DNA of 64,000 bases from Streptomyces agglomeratus. Its GTDB lineage: Bacteria; Actinomycetota; Actinomycetes; Streptomycetales; Streptomycetaceae. The notes under the pieces were generated by a model that was given only the letters and a program-made list of their open reading frames with translations, had not been told where the DNA came from and did not search any database. The DNA lies in contig NZ_MEHJ01000001.1 of the NCBI RefSeq assembly GCF_001746415.1, positions 186,001-250,000 of the forward strand. The letters run 5' to 3'. Position numbers and translations under genes: made by a program. How positions within the stretch are numbered: position 1 is the stretch's first letter; each line of letters begins with the position of its first letter. This document shows positions 15,307 to 25,679 of the stretch, one piece after another.

Positions 15307-18254
15307 CAGCAGGGTCGGAACCTGCTGGTGGACGAAGACGCGGTGAAGACCGCCTGGACGACGGTGAGGCGAAAGAAAGAGTGGCACGAGTCCTCGTACG
15401 GGAGCAGGGCACGGGCACGGGGAGCGTGCCGCCATTGGCCACACCGGAATCGGCCGCCTGGGCGCGGAGTCTGCTCAACGACGGCTGGGCGGCGGTGTTC
15501 CTGCCCGGCGAGCCTGCCCGCCTCGGCCGGTTGCTGCTGTGGCGGCCCGCCGGGGCAGCCGCCGCTGAGAGCATGGCACCCGCGGGCGTCGAGACGGAGG
15601 CGGTGGAGCTGGTGCTGCCGCACGGCCGCTCGGTCAGACGGCGCACGGCGGAGGGTTACGCGCTGCCCGTCGCCCTCGCTGTTGCCGCGCTGTCCGGGAC
15701 ACAGCCGCCTCACCCGTCCGCCGTCGCCTGGCAGGCCGCCGCCCGCTTCGCGCTCCGGCTGCTCGCCGACGGCCGTCTCCACCCGGCCCTCACCTCCGCC
15801 GGCTACGACACCTGGCAGGCGGGCCCCTTCACCGCCGCACAGCGGCAGACGCTGGACGCCTTCGCCGCCGCGTTCCCGCCGCACGCCCACTGCCTGCCGG
15901 AGCCGGGTCCGGCCCCGCTGCGGATCGCCGAACCGAGCGCGCTGGTACGTCAGTTCTGCGACGCGGTCGCCGACGAAATGGTCCGCACTCCTGCCGCACC
16001 ACTCGCGATGGGAGCGCTGCCGTACGCCTGGCGTGAGACGCGTGCCGTGCCCGCCCTGCGCGAGTGGGCCGAGGAGACCGCCGCCGCGTTCACCGCCGGC
16101 ATCAGGGTCTCGCTACGCGTCGACGTACCCGAAGGACGGCGCCGGCAGTTCCGGGCCGTCCTGCAGCTGCACACCGTGGCGGATCCGGCCCTCGTCGTGG
16201 AAGCCGCACGGCTGTGGAACGAGCCGGCCGAGACCGAGCGCCTGCTCGGCCCGCGCGCCGAATCCGAGACCCTGCTGGCGCTGCGCCGCGGCGCCCCCCT
16301 CTGGCCACCGCTCGACCGGCTGCTGAAGGACGCCGCTCCGGACCAGCTGCGGCTGACCGACGACGAGGCGTTCGACCTTCTGGGCGACGCCACCGACACG
16401 CTGCGCGCCGCCGGTATCGACGTGCACTGGCCGCGCGAACTGGTCAAGGCACTCACCGCCACCGCGGAGATCGGGCAACGCACCGCGCCCGGCTCCAGCG
16501 CAGGCGGCCTCCTCGACGCCGACGCCCTCCTCGACTTCCGCTGGCAGCTCTCGCTCGGCGGCGAACCGCTCACCGAGGCCGAGATGGACGCCCTCGCCGA
16601 GGCACGCCGCCCCCTGATCCGGCTGCGCGATCAGTGGGTGGTCGCCGACCCGAAGCTGGTGGCCCGCGCCAGGCGCCGCCGGATGGAACCGCTCACCCCC
16701 ATGGAGGCACTCAGCGCCGCGCTGACCGGCGAGGTGGAGCGGGACGGGGAGACTCTTCGCTGCGCTGCGGTCGGAGAGCTCGGTGATCTCGTCGCCGGTA
16801 TCCGCGACCCCGGATCCCGAACCCCCGCCGCCCAGCCCGCCGCTCTGAAGGCCACGCTGCGCGACTACCAGAAGCGGGGTCTTGCCTGGCTGGCCGAGAT
16901 GTGCGAGCTCGGTCTCGGCGGCTGCCTCGCCGACGACATGGGCCTGGGCAAGACCATCACCTTGCTCGCCCTGCACCTGCACCGCCAGACCGATCCCACC
17001 ACCGCGGGCCCCACGCTCGTCGTCTGCCCCGCCTCGCTGCTCGGCAACTGGCAGCGCGAGGCGGCCCGGTTCGCGCCGGCCACGCCGGTGCGCCGCTACC
17101 ACGGCGGCGACCGCCACCTGAAGGACCTGGCCGGGGACGAGATCGTCCTGGTCACCTACGGTGTCCTGCGCCGCGACCGGGAGGCCCTCGCAGAGAACGC
17201 CTGGTCGCTGATCGCCGCCGACGAGGCCCAGCACGTCAAGAACCCCTACGCCGTCACCGCCCGTGAGCTGCGTGCCCTGCCCACCCGCGCCCGCGTCGCC
17301 CTCACCGGCACCCCCGTGGAGAACAACCTCTCCGAACTGTGGGCACTCCTCGACTGGACCACCCCCGGGCTCCTCGGCCCGCTCCCCGCCTTCCGTGACC
17401 GGCACGCCCGCGCGATCGAGTCGGGCGAAGACCCCGAGGCCGCCGAACGGCTGTCCCGCCTGGTCCGCCCGTTCCTGCTGCGCCGCAGGAAGTCCGACCC
17501 GGGCATCGCACCCGAACTGCCCGCCAAGACCGAGACCGACCGTGTCGTCCCGCTAACGGCCGAACAGGCCAGCCTGTACGAGGCGGTGGTCCGCGAGACC
17601 ATGGCGAAGATCTCGGAATCCGAGGGCATCGCCCGCCGCGGCCTGGTACTGAAACTGCTCACCACCCTGAAGCAGATCTGCAATCACCCGGCTCAGTACC
17701 TGCGACAGCCCAATGCGCAGCGCGGCCGGTCCGGCAAGCTCGACCTGCTCGACGAACTGGTTGACACCATCACCGCCGAAGGCGAGTCGGTGCTGGTCTT
17801 CACCCAGTACAAGCAGATGGCGACCCTGCTGGAGAAGCACCTCGCGGAACGAGGCGTCCCCACTCTCTTCCTGCACGGCGGCACCCCCGTCACCGCGCGC
17901 GAGGAGATGGTGGATCGCTTCCAGCGCGGCGAGGTGCCGGTGTTCCTGCTCTCTCTGAAGGCCGCGGGCACCGGCCTCAACCTCACCCGAGCCACCCACA
18001 TCGTGCACTATGACCGCTGGTGGAACCCGGCGGTCGAGGATCAGGCCACCGACCGTGCCTACCGCATCGGCCAGGACAAGCCCGTACAGGTCCACAAACT
18101 TCTCGCGGAGGGCACCGTGGAGGACAAGGTTGCGAAGCTTCTCGAATCCAAGCGCGCGCTCGCCGACGCCGTGGTCGGATCCGGTGAGGCCGCTCTGACC
18201 GAACTGTCCGACGACGATCTCGCCGAACTCGTCGCCCTGGGGAGGCGGTCATGA
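15303..18254 (+). CDS. SNF2-family DEAD/DEAH helicase
   Basis: A 983-aa ATPase. The N-terminal 500 residues include an SNF2-N-like accessory region (LDFRWQLSLGGEPLTEAEMD). The motor follows: LRDYQKRGLAWLAEM (Q-motif region), LADDMGLGKTI (motif I), VCPASLLGNWQRE (Ia), LIAADEAQHVKN (II), LTGTPVENNL (III), then lobe 2 with VLVFTQYKQM, LSLKAAGTGLNLT and ATDRAYRIGQDKPV (motif VI). The GTG start overlaps the upstream stop, and its own stop overlaps the next ATG. It should translocate on duplex DNA and remodel bound proteins; the target is unknown. Confidence 0.92.
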   Translation: MTAGSEPAGGRRRGEDRLDDGEAKERVARVLVREQGTGTGSVPPLATPESAAWARSLLNDGWAAVFLPGEPARLGRLLLWRPAGAAAAESMAPAGVETEAVELVLPHGRSVRRRTAEGYALPVALAVAALSGTQPPHPSAVAWQAAARFALRLLADGRLHPALTSAGYDTWQAGPFTAAQRQTLDAFAAAFPPHAHCLPEPGPAPLRIAEPSALVRQFCDAVADEMVRTPAAPLAMGALPYAWRETRAVPALREWAEETAAAFTAGIRVSLRVDVPEGRRRQFRAVLQLHTVADPALVVEAARLWNEPAETERLLGPRAESETLLALRRGAPLWPPLDRLLKDAAPDQLRLTDDEAFDLLGDATDTLRAAGIDVHWPRELVKALTATAEIGQRTAPGSSAGGLLDADALLDFRWQLSLGGEPLTEAEMDALAEARRPLIRLRDQWVVADPKLVARARRRRMEPLTPMEALSAALTGEVERDGETLRCAAVGELGDLVAGIRDPGSRTPAAQPAALKATLRDYQKRGLAWLAEMCELGLGGCLADDMGLGKTITLLALHLHRQTDPTTAGPTLVVCPASLLGNWQREAARFAPATPVRRYHGGDRHLKDLAGDEIVLVTYGVLRRDREALAENAWSLIAADEAQHVKNPYAVTARELRALPTRARVALTGTPVENNLSELWALLDWTTPGLLGPLPAFRDRHARAIESGEDPEAAERLSRLVRPFLLRRRKSDPGIAPELPAKTETDRVVPLTAEQASLYEAVVRETMAKISESEGIARRGLVLKLLTTLKQICNHPAQYLRQPNAQRGRSGKLDLLDELVDTITAEGESVLVFTQYKQMATLLEKHLAERGVPTLFLHGGTPVTAREEMVDRFQRGEVPVFLLSLKAAGTGLNLTRATHIVHYDRWWNPAVEDQATDRAYRIGQDKPVQVHKLLAEGTVEDKVAKLLESKRALADAVVGSGEAALTELSDDDLAELVALGRRS

Positions 18255-19495
18255 GCCCCTCGCTCCCCGGCCCGCGCCGCGCGCCCGCCCGCGGCAGGCG
18301 TGCCTTCGCCGCGACCTGGTGGGGCCAGGCGTGGGTGACGGCCCTGGAGGACTCCACCCTGGACTCGGGGCGCCTGTCCCGCGGACGCACCTACGCCCGC
18401 CAGGGCAGGGTCGGCCCTGTCACCATCGCCCCAGGCCAGGTCAGAGCCGCCGTCCAGGGCAGCAGGCCCCGCCCCTACCGCTCCGCCGTCCACCTGCCCG
18501 TCCTCACCGACACCCAGTGGGCCACCCTCCTCGACACCATCGCGGCCCGAGCCGGGCATCTGGCCGCCCTCCTCGACGGCGAGATGCCCGCCGAACTCGT
18601 GGACGATGCCCGACACGCCGATGTCCCCCTGCTCCCGCGGCCCACCGAACTCGACCCCGAATGCTCCTGCCCCGACTGGGGCTACCCGTGCAAACACGCC
18701 GCCGCGCTCTGCTACGCCATCGCCTCCACCATCGACGCCGACCCCTTCGTAGTGTTCGCCCTGCGCGGCCGCGGACGGGAGGAGGTCCTCGCCCAACTGC
18801 GCACACGCCGCACGGCCGCCCAGGTGACCTCCACCCCATCGGCCCCAGCCGGCCTCCCGGCCGCCGGCGCCTACGCAGCCTGGGCCGCCCCGGCCGAACA
18901 CACTCCGCCCCTTCCCGAACTCCCCGGGCCGGCCCCCCACACCGCCGCACTGCCCGCCGCCCCGCCCCTCGGCACTGGTCTGTCGGCCACAGACCTCGAA
19001 CGCCTCATGGCGGACACCGCCGCACGCGCCGCACGGCTGCTCACGGGCGACACCACCAGCCTGCACCTGTCCCAGCATGAGGACGCGGCACGGATCGCCG
19101 CCGGCAACTGCGGCCCCGAGTGGTTCCACCACCTCATCCAGAACACGGGTGCCAGACCAACGGCGTTCGCCCGCCTCACCCGCGCCTGGCGGTATGGCGG
19201 CCCAGCCGGCATCACCGTCGCCGAACAGCCCCACGCCCCCGACCCGACGGCGATGGCAGCCGCCCGCACCGCCCTGACCGAGGCCCTCACCGAAATGACC
19301 ACCACCCCGATCGCCCTCAGGGCCTGGCGCAACCGCCTCACCCTCACCGACCACCTCATCCAGTTGCGCCTGGGCCCCGACACCCGCTGGTACCCCTACC
19401 TCCAGGGTGCCGACGGCGACTGGTGGCCGGCAGCGCCGGCCGACGCCGATCCCGTCACGGCGCTCACCTCCGTCTGGCAGCAGACCGAGAAGTGA
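18251..19495 (+). CDS. SWIM zinc-finger protein
   Basis: A 414-aa protein with a SWIM zinc finger CSCPDWGYPCKHAAALCY at about residues 138-155 (CxC...CxH). The N-terminus (RRAFAATWWGQAWVTALED) and an SRGRTYARQGRV motif are typical of the Streptomyces proteins found next to SNF2 helicases. The central part is Ala/Pro-rich. The ATG overlaps the helicase stop (ATGA). SWIM domains bind DNA or proteins, and the protein is likely a partner of the helicase. Confidence 0.88.
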   Translation: MSPSLPGPRRAPARGRRAFAATWWGQAWVTALEDSTLDSGRLSRGRTYARQGRVGPVTIAPGQVRAAVQGSRPRPYRSAVHLPVLTDTQWATLLDTIAARAGHLAALLDGEMPAELVDDARHADVPLLPRPTELDPECSCPDWGYPCKHAAALCYAIASTIDADPFVVFALRGRGREEVLAQLRTRRTAAQVTSTPSAPAGLPAAGAYAAWAAPAEHTPPLPELPGPAPHTAALPAAPPLGTGLSATDLERLMADTAARAARLLTGDTTSLHLSQHEDAARIAAGNCGPEWFHHLIQNTGARPTAFARLTRAWRYGGPAGITVAEQPHAPDPTAMAAARTALTEALTEMTTTPIALRAWRNRLTLTDHLIQLRLGPDTRWYPYLQGADGDWWPAAPADADPVTALTSVWQQTEK

Positions 19496-19574
19496 CAAGT
19501 ACGACAAACCCGTGAACCGTCTCCTCAGCCCACAAGTTCACGTCTCCCAACTTCCGTCACCCGGTTCCGTTCGC

Positions 19575-20060
19575 CGAACGCAGGAAACCTTCCTGCGCGC
19601 ACTGGGCAGCCTGCACCGGTTCGAAGGCCGCTCCTCCGCCCGTACGTGGCTGCTCTCCATCGCCAGGCGCACCGTCGTGGACAGCCTCCGCCATACCGCC
19701 GCCCGCCCCAAGGTGTCGGACAGGGACGACTTGCAGGCCGCCGCCGAAGGAACACAGCCCCGTAACCTGCCCGGATTCGAGGGCGGGATAGCGCTCACCG
19801 AACTCCTGACGGTGATCCCGGCCGAACGCCGCGAAGCCTTCGCGCTCACCCAGCTCCTGGGACTGCCCTACTCCGAAGCGGCCCTGGCCATCAGCTGTCC
19901 CATCGGTACCGTCCGCTCGCGCGTAGCGCGCGCCCGGACCTCATTGATCGAGCTGCTGCGGGAAGCCGAAGCTCCTCCCGGACCCAGTGAACGCGCGCCG
20001 CGAGAACCGAACCGTCCAGCGGCCTCGCGAGCAAAGCCCCTCAGCACCGCGGCGGCCTGA
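19575..20060 (+). pseudogene. ECF sigma factor, 5'-truncated
   Basis: From about 19575 the translation reads QETFLRALGSLHRFEGRSSA with RTWLLSIARRTVVD: the end of sigma region 2 (2.3-2.4). Region 4 then follows: LLTVIPAERREAFALTQLLG, YSEAALAISCPIGTVRSRVA. Region 2.1-2.2, which should precede QETF, is missing, and upstream residues in frame are unrelated. The protein could still be translated from an upstream start inside the SWIM gene, but it would lack core-binding determinants. It is most likely a remnant. Confidence 0.65.
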
Positions 20061-20381
20061 GCACACGGGGCGCTGAAGCTGCGCTGAGCTTCAGCGCCCT
20101 CGGGCAAGAGGTGGACCGATCGCTGACAGCGGGACGAAGGCGGCGTCCGTTCCGATGCCGCCCCGGGCACCGCGACCCGCGGCGCCTCATGAAGTGGCTG
20201 TCGCCGGAGGGTGTTGCCGAGTGACCGGCCGCGGGCCACAGCGTGGAGAAGCCCCCGCCACGCCGACGCCTCCCCCGACCCCCACACCCCGGCCGCGCCA
20301 TCGAGCGCCCACGCGGCAAACCGCAAACTGGAGGAGCCCCGGACTTCGCAGATCGTGGCCGAGTCTTCATCCACGCTTCGC
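20061..20381. other. Intergenic, nothing recognised
   Basis: This 320-nt stretch lies between the sigma relic and the converging glycosidase gene. Frames are open but translate to low-complexity Arg/Pro/Ser sequence. No convincing hairpin, RNA or small gene was seen. Confidence 0.4.
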
Positions 20382-21371
20382 TCAAGACCCCGAAAGCGCC
20401 TGGCGGAACACCTGCGCCGACCGCGGGTTCTGTCCACACTGCCACACGCCGTGCGGGCAGTAGTCGGTGATGGTGTGGTACAGCGGCTTGTGCTCGTCGA
20501 TCCACTCGAGCATGCGCCGCATGTACTCGGGATTGTCGCCGTGCCGGAACAGTCCCCACTCCGGGTACGAGATCCGCTTGCCGTGCGCCTTCGCGAAATC
20601 GATGTGCGCCTGGAGCCCGTACGGCTGGCTGACCTGATCGTCGAAGGTGCGTCCCGGCGCCTGGTCGTAGGAGTCCATCCCGATGATGTCGACCACGTCG
20701 TCACCGGGGTAGCACTCCGTCCAGCCGACCGCGTCGACACCCCGGTTCGGCGCGAAGTCGAAGTCGAAGCGCTGGCCATCCACCGAACGCATGGTGGTCA
20801 CGATCCGCCGCCAGTACACCTTCCAGTTCTCCGGATCGGGCCCGCAGCGGTGGGTGTAGGTGGTGCCGTTCATCTCCCAGCCGAGCACGATCACCGTGTC
20901 CGGCACCCCGACCTCGACCAGCCGCTCGGCCAGCCGCCGAAAATGATGGTCGAACTTACCCTGGGCGCCCGACCCGATCAGCTCGGCGACCTCATCATCC
21001 GGGACACCGGCCTCGTTACGCTCCTGCATAGGCACGTTCAGCACGAACAACCGGTCGGGCTCGGCCCGGCGCCACCGCGCCCAGCTGCGCAGGAAGTCAG
21101 GGGCGCCCTCAATATTCGACCACGCGTCGCCGGGCAAGTAGGTGTGTCCGACCCGCAGTTCGGTGCCACCCAGCCAACGAGAGAGCTCCTCCATCCGCTC
21201 CACGCCAGGCGGCCCGTAATGGAGATAGGCCCCCATCGCGACCCCGGTCCCGGAGCCCCTCTCAGACTCGTTCTCCGGCAGCCAGGCGAGGGCCGCCCAG
21301 GTGGCGAGCAGGCCCGCTGTGACCATGGCGATGCAGGTGCCGGCCAGCCTGCGACGTCGTAGATTGGCCAT
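20382..21371 (-). CDS. Secreted GH26-like glycoside hydrolase (beta-mannanase-like)
   Basis: A 329-aa protein from the ATG at 21371, preceded by GGGGAGA. A signal peptide or anchor follows RRRRLAG (CIAMVTAGLLATWAALAWL). The body has the GH26 layout: a WEMNG motif for the acid/base Glu (VIVLGWEMNGTTYTH), RIVTTMRSVDGQRFDFDFAP, DIIGMDSYD, and RISYPEWGLFRHGDN with the probable nucleophile Glu in YPEWG. It should hydrolyse a beta-mannan or related glycan outside the cell. The family call is from motif pattern; substrate specificity is not deducible. Confidence 0.75.
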   Translation of the reverse strand: MANLRRRRLAGTCIAMVTAGLLATWAALAWLPENESERGSGTGVAMGAYLHYGPPGVERMEELSRWLGGTELRVGHTYLPGDAWSNIEGAPDFLRSWARWRRAEPDRLFVLNVPMQERNEAGVPDDEVAELIGSGAQGKFDHHFRRLAERLVEVGVPDTVIVLGWEMNGTTYTHRCGPDPENWKVYWRRIVTTMRSVDGQRFDFDFAPNRGVDAVGWTECYPGDDVVDIIGMDSYDQAPGRTFDDQVSQPYGLQAHIDFAKAHGKRISYPEWGLFRHGDNPEYMRRMLEWIDEHKPLYHTITDYCPHGVWQCGQNPRSAQVFRQALSGS

Positions 21372-21740
21372 GGCGTCTCCCCAACCTCTCGCTCTGAATC
21401 GATGAACTTGAAAGGGGACGTTTGATGCGTTCTCCCGAGGGACCGCCTCCGCAGAGTCGCCGACGAGCACCTCCCGTCGCCCTCGACCCTCCACTATGAA
21501 CCGCCCGCGAAGCCCGATGAACCGGACGCGCGGCAGGCATCACCCCAATGAGCGACCATGCCCTTGCGCCTGGAGTCAGGCCAACACCCCGACGGCCGCG
21601 CCCAAGCGGCACTGCCTAGTGCTGGATTCCTCTTTCTCTGGGTATATGTCCTGGTGGCGGGGTGATCCGGTGCTTGAGGCTGATCCTTTGGAGTGGACAC
21701 CCTGACAATGGATCTTGATGGTCCAGGGAGGGATGTCCAG

Positions 21741-22030
21741 GTGGGACGCAAGTCTCCGTATCCGGAGGAGTTCAGGAAGGACTCTGTCGCGCTCTACCGC
21801 GCCGCAGCTGGGAATCGGACGTACGCCGCCGTGGCCGCGGATCTCGGTATCACCGCGGAGTCGCTGCGGACGTGGGTCCGCAAGGACGAGGCCCAGGCGG
21901 TGCCCGAGGGCCGCGCCGGAAGCGTCAGTGCGGCAGAGGAACTGGGCCGGCTGCGGGCTGAGAACGCCAGGCTGCTCAAAGCCGAGCAGGAGTGGCGGCT
22001 GGAGCGCGAGATCCTGCGCCGGGCAGCCGC

Positions 22031-22055
<25 letters not shown>
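21741..22055 (+). CDS. IS3-family transposase OrfA
   Basis: About 104 aa from a GTG at 21741 (GGGAGG just upstream). Helix-turn-helix VGRKSPYPEEFRKDSVALYR with YAAVAADLGITAESLRTWV, then the leucine-zipper region LGRLRAENARLLKAEQEWRL ending EILRRAAAYFAREVK. This is a complete OrfA of the IS3 (IS51/IS3-group) type. OrfB follows in another frame, as normal for programmed -1 frameshifting, but is truncated, so the element cannot move by itself. Confidence 0.8.
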
Positions 22056-22704
<649 letters not shown>

Positions 22705-22826
22705 CCGGTCTACCGCCGAGAACGGAGCTGGCGGCAGCCTTCGTCGCGGCCGTGGCCTTGGAGAAGCCGATGGTCTGTTCTCCTCGGAGGTGCCGTGGGC
22801 GGGACGGCAGTCACAGCTGCGTGGCA

Positions 22827-23543
22827 TCAGTCAGTATCGAGGCCGTCAATCAGACGGCTGAGGAATCGGGTGAAGGTGGCGTCGGGAGTGAGGGGACGTC
22901 CGGGAGCGGAAAGGGCTTCGGCGAGTTCCGGGTGGCAGCCGTCGGCGGCAACAGCGGCGAGGTAGCGGCCCTCGGCTGCGGCCCGGTCTGGTGATCGTGA
23001 GACTGCGGCCTGCGCAATCTCATGAGCAACGTGCCCGGCCACGAATGCGGTGATCTGGGCAAAGACCTCTAGCTTCGCCGCACCGTCCAGCCCGGTGGGC
23101 CGCAGGACGGCGAGCACGTGTTCCAGGAAGGCCAGCGTGTTGGGGCCCGGAACGTGACGGGTGGACAAGGCGACGGGCAACCAAGGGTGGCGCAGCATGT
23201 GGGCGCGCTGCAGTCGGGCCACGGTCTTCAGATCGGCACGCCAGTCGCCGCTGGGTGGGTCCGTGACCGTGAGTTCGCCGCTGACGTGGTCGACCATCAG
23301 TTCCAGCAGCGTCTCCTTGTCAGGGGCGTAGCTGTAGAGCGACATGACGCCCGCTCCCACCTCGGCGGCCACCCGCCGCATGGTGACCGCGTCGAGTCCT
23401 TCCGCGTCCGCCAGAGTGACGGCCGCCGCGGTGATCGTCTCCCGGCTGAAGGAGGGCCTGCGGCCCCTGCGGGGCTCGGTGGGACGCAGCCAGAGCTGTT
23501 CGGGATCGAGGCTCTCGGCACCGGACTTTCCGTCACTGGACAC
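22827..23543 (-). CDS. TetR-family transcriptional regulator
   Basis: About 238 aa from a GTG at 23543, chosen because GGGGAAGGAG lies 8-9 nt upstream; the frame is open to 23669. Helix-turn-helix FSRETITAAAVTLADAEG then MRRVAAEVGAGVMSLYSY at about residues 30-75, followed by a TetR_C-type ligand domain. It is divergent from the CocE-like hydrolase, and a perfect palindrome lies between the two starts. It probably represses the hydrolase and possibly itself. Confidence 0.87.
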   Translation of the reverse strand: MSSDGKSGAESLDPEQLWLRPTEPRRGRRPSFSRETITAAAVTLADAEGLDAVTMRRVAAEVGAGVMSLYSYAPDKETLLELMVDHVSGELTVTDPPSGDWRADLKTVARLQRAHMLRHPWLPVALSTRHVPGPNTLAFLEHVLAVLRPTGLDGAAKLEVFAQITAFVAGHVAHEIAQAAVSRSPDRAAAEGRYLAAVAADGCHPELAEALSAPGRPLTPDATFTRFLSRLIDGLDTD

Positions 23544-23605
23544 GGCCTCGCACTCCTTCCCCTGGTTGTTGAGGCGACTCTTGCCAAGGTCATCCAAGCA
23601 TCCGC

Positions 23606-23630
23606 TATTCTCGTACATCGTACGAGAATA
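23606..23630. promoter_or_regulatory. Perfect palindromic operator
   Basis: TATTCTCGTAC (23606-23616), a 3-nt spacer ATC, then the exact complement GTACGAGAATA (23620-23630). It lies 13 nt upstream of the hydrolase ATG and 62 nt upstream of the TetR GTG. So close to the hydrolase start, binding should block its transcription or early elongation. Confidence 0.8.
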
Positions 23631-23643
23631 GAGGAGGGGAACG

Positions 23644-25329
23644 ATGCCACCACGCACGCCCGACGCCATAGCCAGACCAGCCTGGGTGCCACCCGCCGGA
23701 AAACCGCCGCTTTCCTCGCGGATGATGAGGGCGACCTGGCGAGGTCTGCCGACGAAACGTCATGAGGCCGGATGGGAGCCGGGACTGTTGGTGCCGGCCG
23801 CCGACGGCAGCCCGTTGATCACTGACCATTACTTTCCGCGTGCCAAGGGCGACTTCCCCACTCTCCTGGTCCGCTCGCCCTATGGCCGAGGCCTGCCGTG
23901 GTCACCCCAGTACGGCTTACTCTTCGCCGAACAGGGCTTTCACGTGATCCTGCAGAGCTGCCGCGGCACCGGAGGTTCGGGCGGCATGTTCGATCTGTGG
24001 CGCAACGAGGCCGCCGACGGCCAGGCCACGATGTCCTGGCTGCGCGAGCAACCCTGGTTCAACGGAACACTGGGGACCGTCGGCCCTAGTTACCTGGGCT
24101 ACGTGCAATGGGCCCTCGCTTTGGACCCACCGCCAGAACTGAAGGCAATGGTGGTGCAAGTAGGGCTGCACGATCCCTACGCCCTGTTCCACGCAGGTGG
24201 TGCGCTTCGCCTGGAAAACGCCCTCGCCGTGGGCGTGGGCATGAACTACCAGCACCAGGGCATGGCACCGTTCCTCAAGGCGACGCTGCGCCTGCAGCGC
24301 CGCCTGCGCGACGTCACCACCGCGCAGCCCCTGCGTGGGGCGTACGTGTCAGCCCTAGGAAGCGAGCTGCCTTGGTTGGACGACGTGATGACACACCCGG
24401 ACGCCAAGGACGCCTACTGGCGCGGCGCGTCGTTGGCGGAGCCGGCGGAGCGGCTCCGCGTGCCCACGGCTCTGATCACCGGATGGCACGACGCACTGGC
24501 CGACCAGACCTTCGAGCAGTACGACCGGCTGCGCCAGGCCGGATGTGAGACCGCCCTGCTCGTCGGTCCCTGGACCCACACTTCCGCCCTGCAGCAAGGA
24601 TGGCCCGAGGTATTCGCCGAAAGCCTCGCGTGGCTGCGCGCCCACCTGTACGCCGATCCCTCCGGCCTGCGTCCCACCGCGGTGCGTGTGCACATCGGCG
24701 GCGAAGACACCTGGCGGGACCTCGACGACTGGCCGCCAGCCGCGGCTGCCGCCTCGTGGTACCCCATCCCGGGCGGGCATCTCACCCAGCAGGCCCCCGC
24801 AAACTCCGCACCCGTGGCGGCGTTCCGCTACGACCCGGCCGACCCCACCCCCTCCCTGGGCGGCCCACTGCTCTCCCGCACCGCCGGTCCCCGGAACAAC
24901 GCCACCCTGGAGGCCCGAGACGACGTCCTGACATTCACCGGTCCACCACTGGCCGAGCCCATGGACATCCTGGGCCCCGTCTCCGCACGGCTGAGCATCT
25001 CCACCAACACCGGGCACGCCGATGTCTTCACCCGCCTGTGCGACGTAGACCCACAAGGCCGCTCCGTCAACATCTGCGACGGGTTCGTCCGACTCCGGAC
25101 GGCCGAGCAGGTGCCCTCGCAGGTCACCGTGCCGATGAGCTCCACCGCCCACCGCTTCCCCGTCGGCCACCGCATACGCTGGCAGATCAGCGGAGGCGCC
25201 CACCCACGCTACGCCCGCAATCCCGGCACCGGTGCGTCGCCGGTGGACGCCACCACCTTCACATCGGTGCGCATCACGCTCCACACGCACTCGGCACTGG
25301 TACTTCCCAGCAGCTCTGGTCCCGCATAA
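23644..25329 (+). CDS. CocE/NonD-family hydrolase (X-Pro dipeptidyl-peptidase fold)
   Basis: A 561-aa alpha/beta hydrolase preceded by GAGGAGGGG. N-terminal domain: VILQSCRGTGGSGGMFDL (oxyanion region), VGPSYLGYVQWALAL (Ser nucleophile in GPSYLG), ALITGWHDALADQTFEQY (Asp region) and LLVGPWTHTS (His). A C-terminal jelly-roll follows (ILGPVSARLSISTNTGHADV), as in cocaine esterase and acyl peptide hydrolases of this family. It contains one TTA codon (YGLLF). It would cleave esters or amides in the cytoplasm; the substrate is unknown. Regulated by the divergent TetR through the 23606-23630 palindrome. Confidence 0.88.
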   Translation: MPPRTPDAIARPAWVPPAGKPPLSSRMMRATWRGLPTKRHEAGWEPGLLVPAADGSPLITDHYFPRAKGDFPTLLVRSPYGRGLPWSPQYGLLFAEQGFHVILQSCRGTGGSGGMFDLWRNEAADGQATMSWLREQPWFNGTLGTVGPSYLGYVQWALALDPPPELKAMVVQVGLHDPYALFHAGGALRLENALAVGVGMNYQHQGMAPFLKATLRLQRRLRDVTTAQPLRGAYVSALGSELPWLDDVMTHPDAKDAYWRGASLAEPAERLRVPTALITGWHDALADQTFEQYDRLRQAGCETALLVGPWTHTSALQQGWPEVFAESLAWLRAHLYADPSGLRPTAVRVHIGGEDTWRDLDDWPPAAAAASWYPIPGGHLTQQAPANSAPVAAFRYDPADPTPSLGGPLLSRTAGPRNNATLEARDDVLTFTGPPLAEPMDILGPVSARLSISTNTGHADVFTRLCDVDPQGRSVNICDGFVRLRTAEQVPSQVTVPMSSTAHRFPVGHRIRWQISGGAHPRYARNPGTGASPVDATTFTSVRITLHTHSALVLPSSSGPA

Positions 25330-25679
25330 TTCGTCAGCCCTCCGGGGAACAGTCGACGAGCCGGGCCGTCCGGCCCGGCTCGCTCCTCCATGCCCTCTTC
25401 GCCGTCCAGGTCAACCAAGTCAGGTTTCGCAGCAGCCACCCGGGGGCCCTGAGGCGGCGCTGCATCGGACGGTCGAGGCGTGGCCTGCCGCGCGCAGAGC
25501 TGCCGTCCCGCCATGGGAGCCGATGGCCGACTTCACAGGCGCGGGGGGCGGCGGCTGCGAGCAGCGGCTCTGCGCGGCCGCTGGGGCGCGGGTGGGTACG
25601 GCACCGCGCGCAGGGCGGCGGGCGTGAGGGGCGGGAAACGTTGTGGGCGTCGTCCGCGTCCGTAGGGGATGCTGCACGC
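25330..25679. other. Intergenic, nothing recognised
   Basis: 350 nt between the hydrolase and the YrhB-like gene. The frames are open but of Arg-rich shadow type. It presumably contains the promoter of the downstream gene; no clear motif was identified. Confidence 0.4.
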
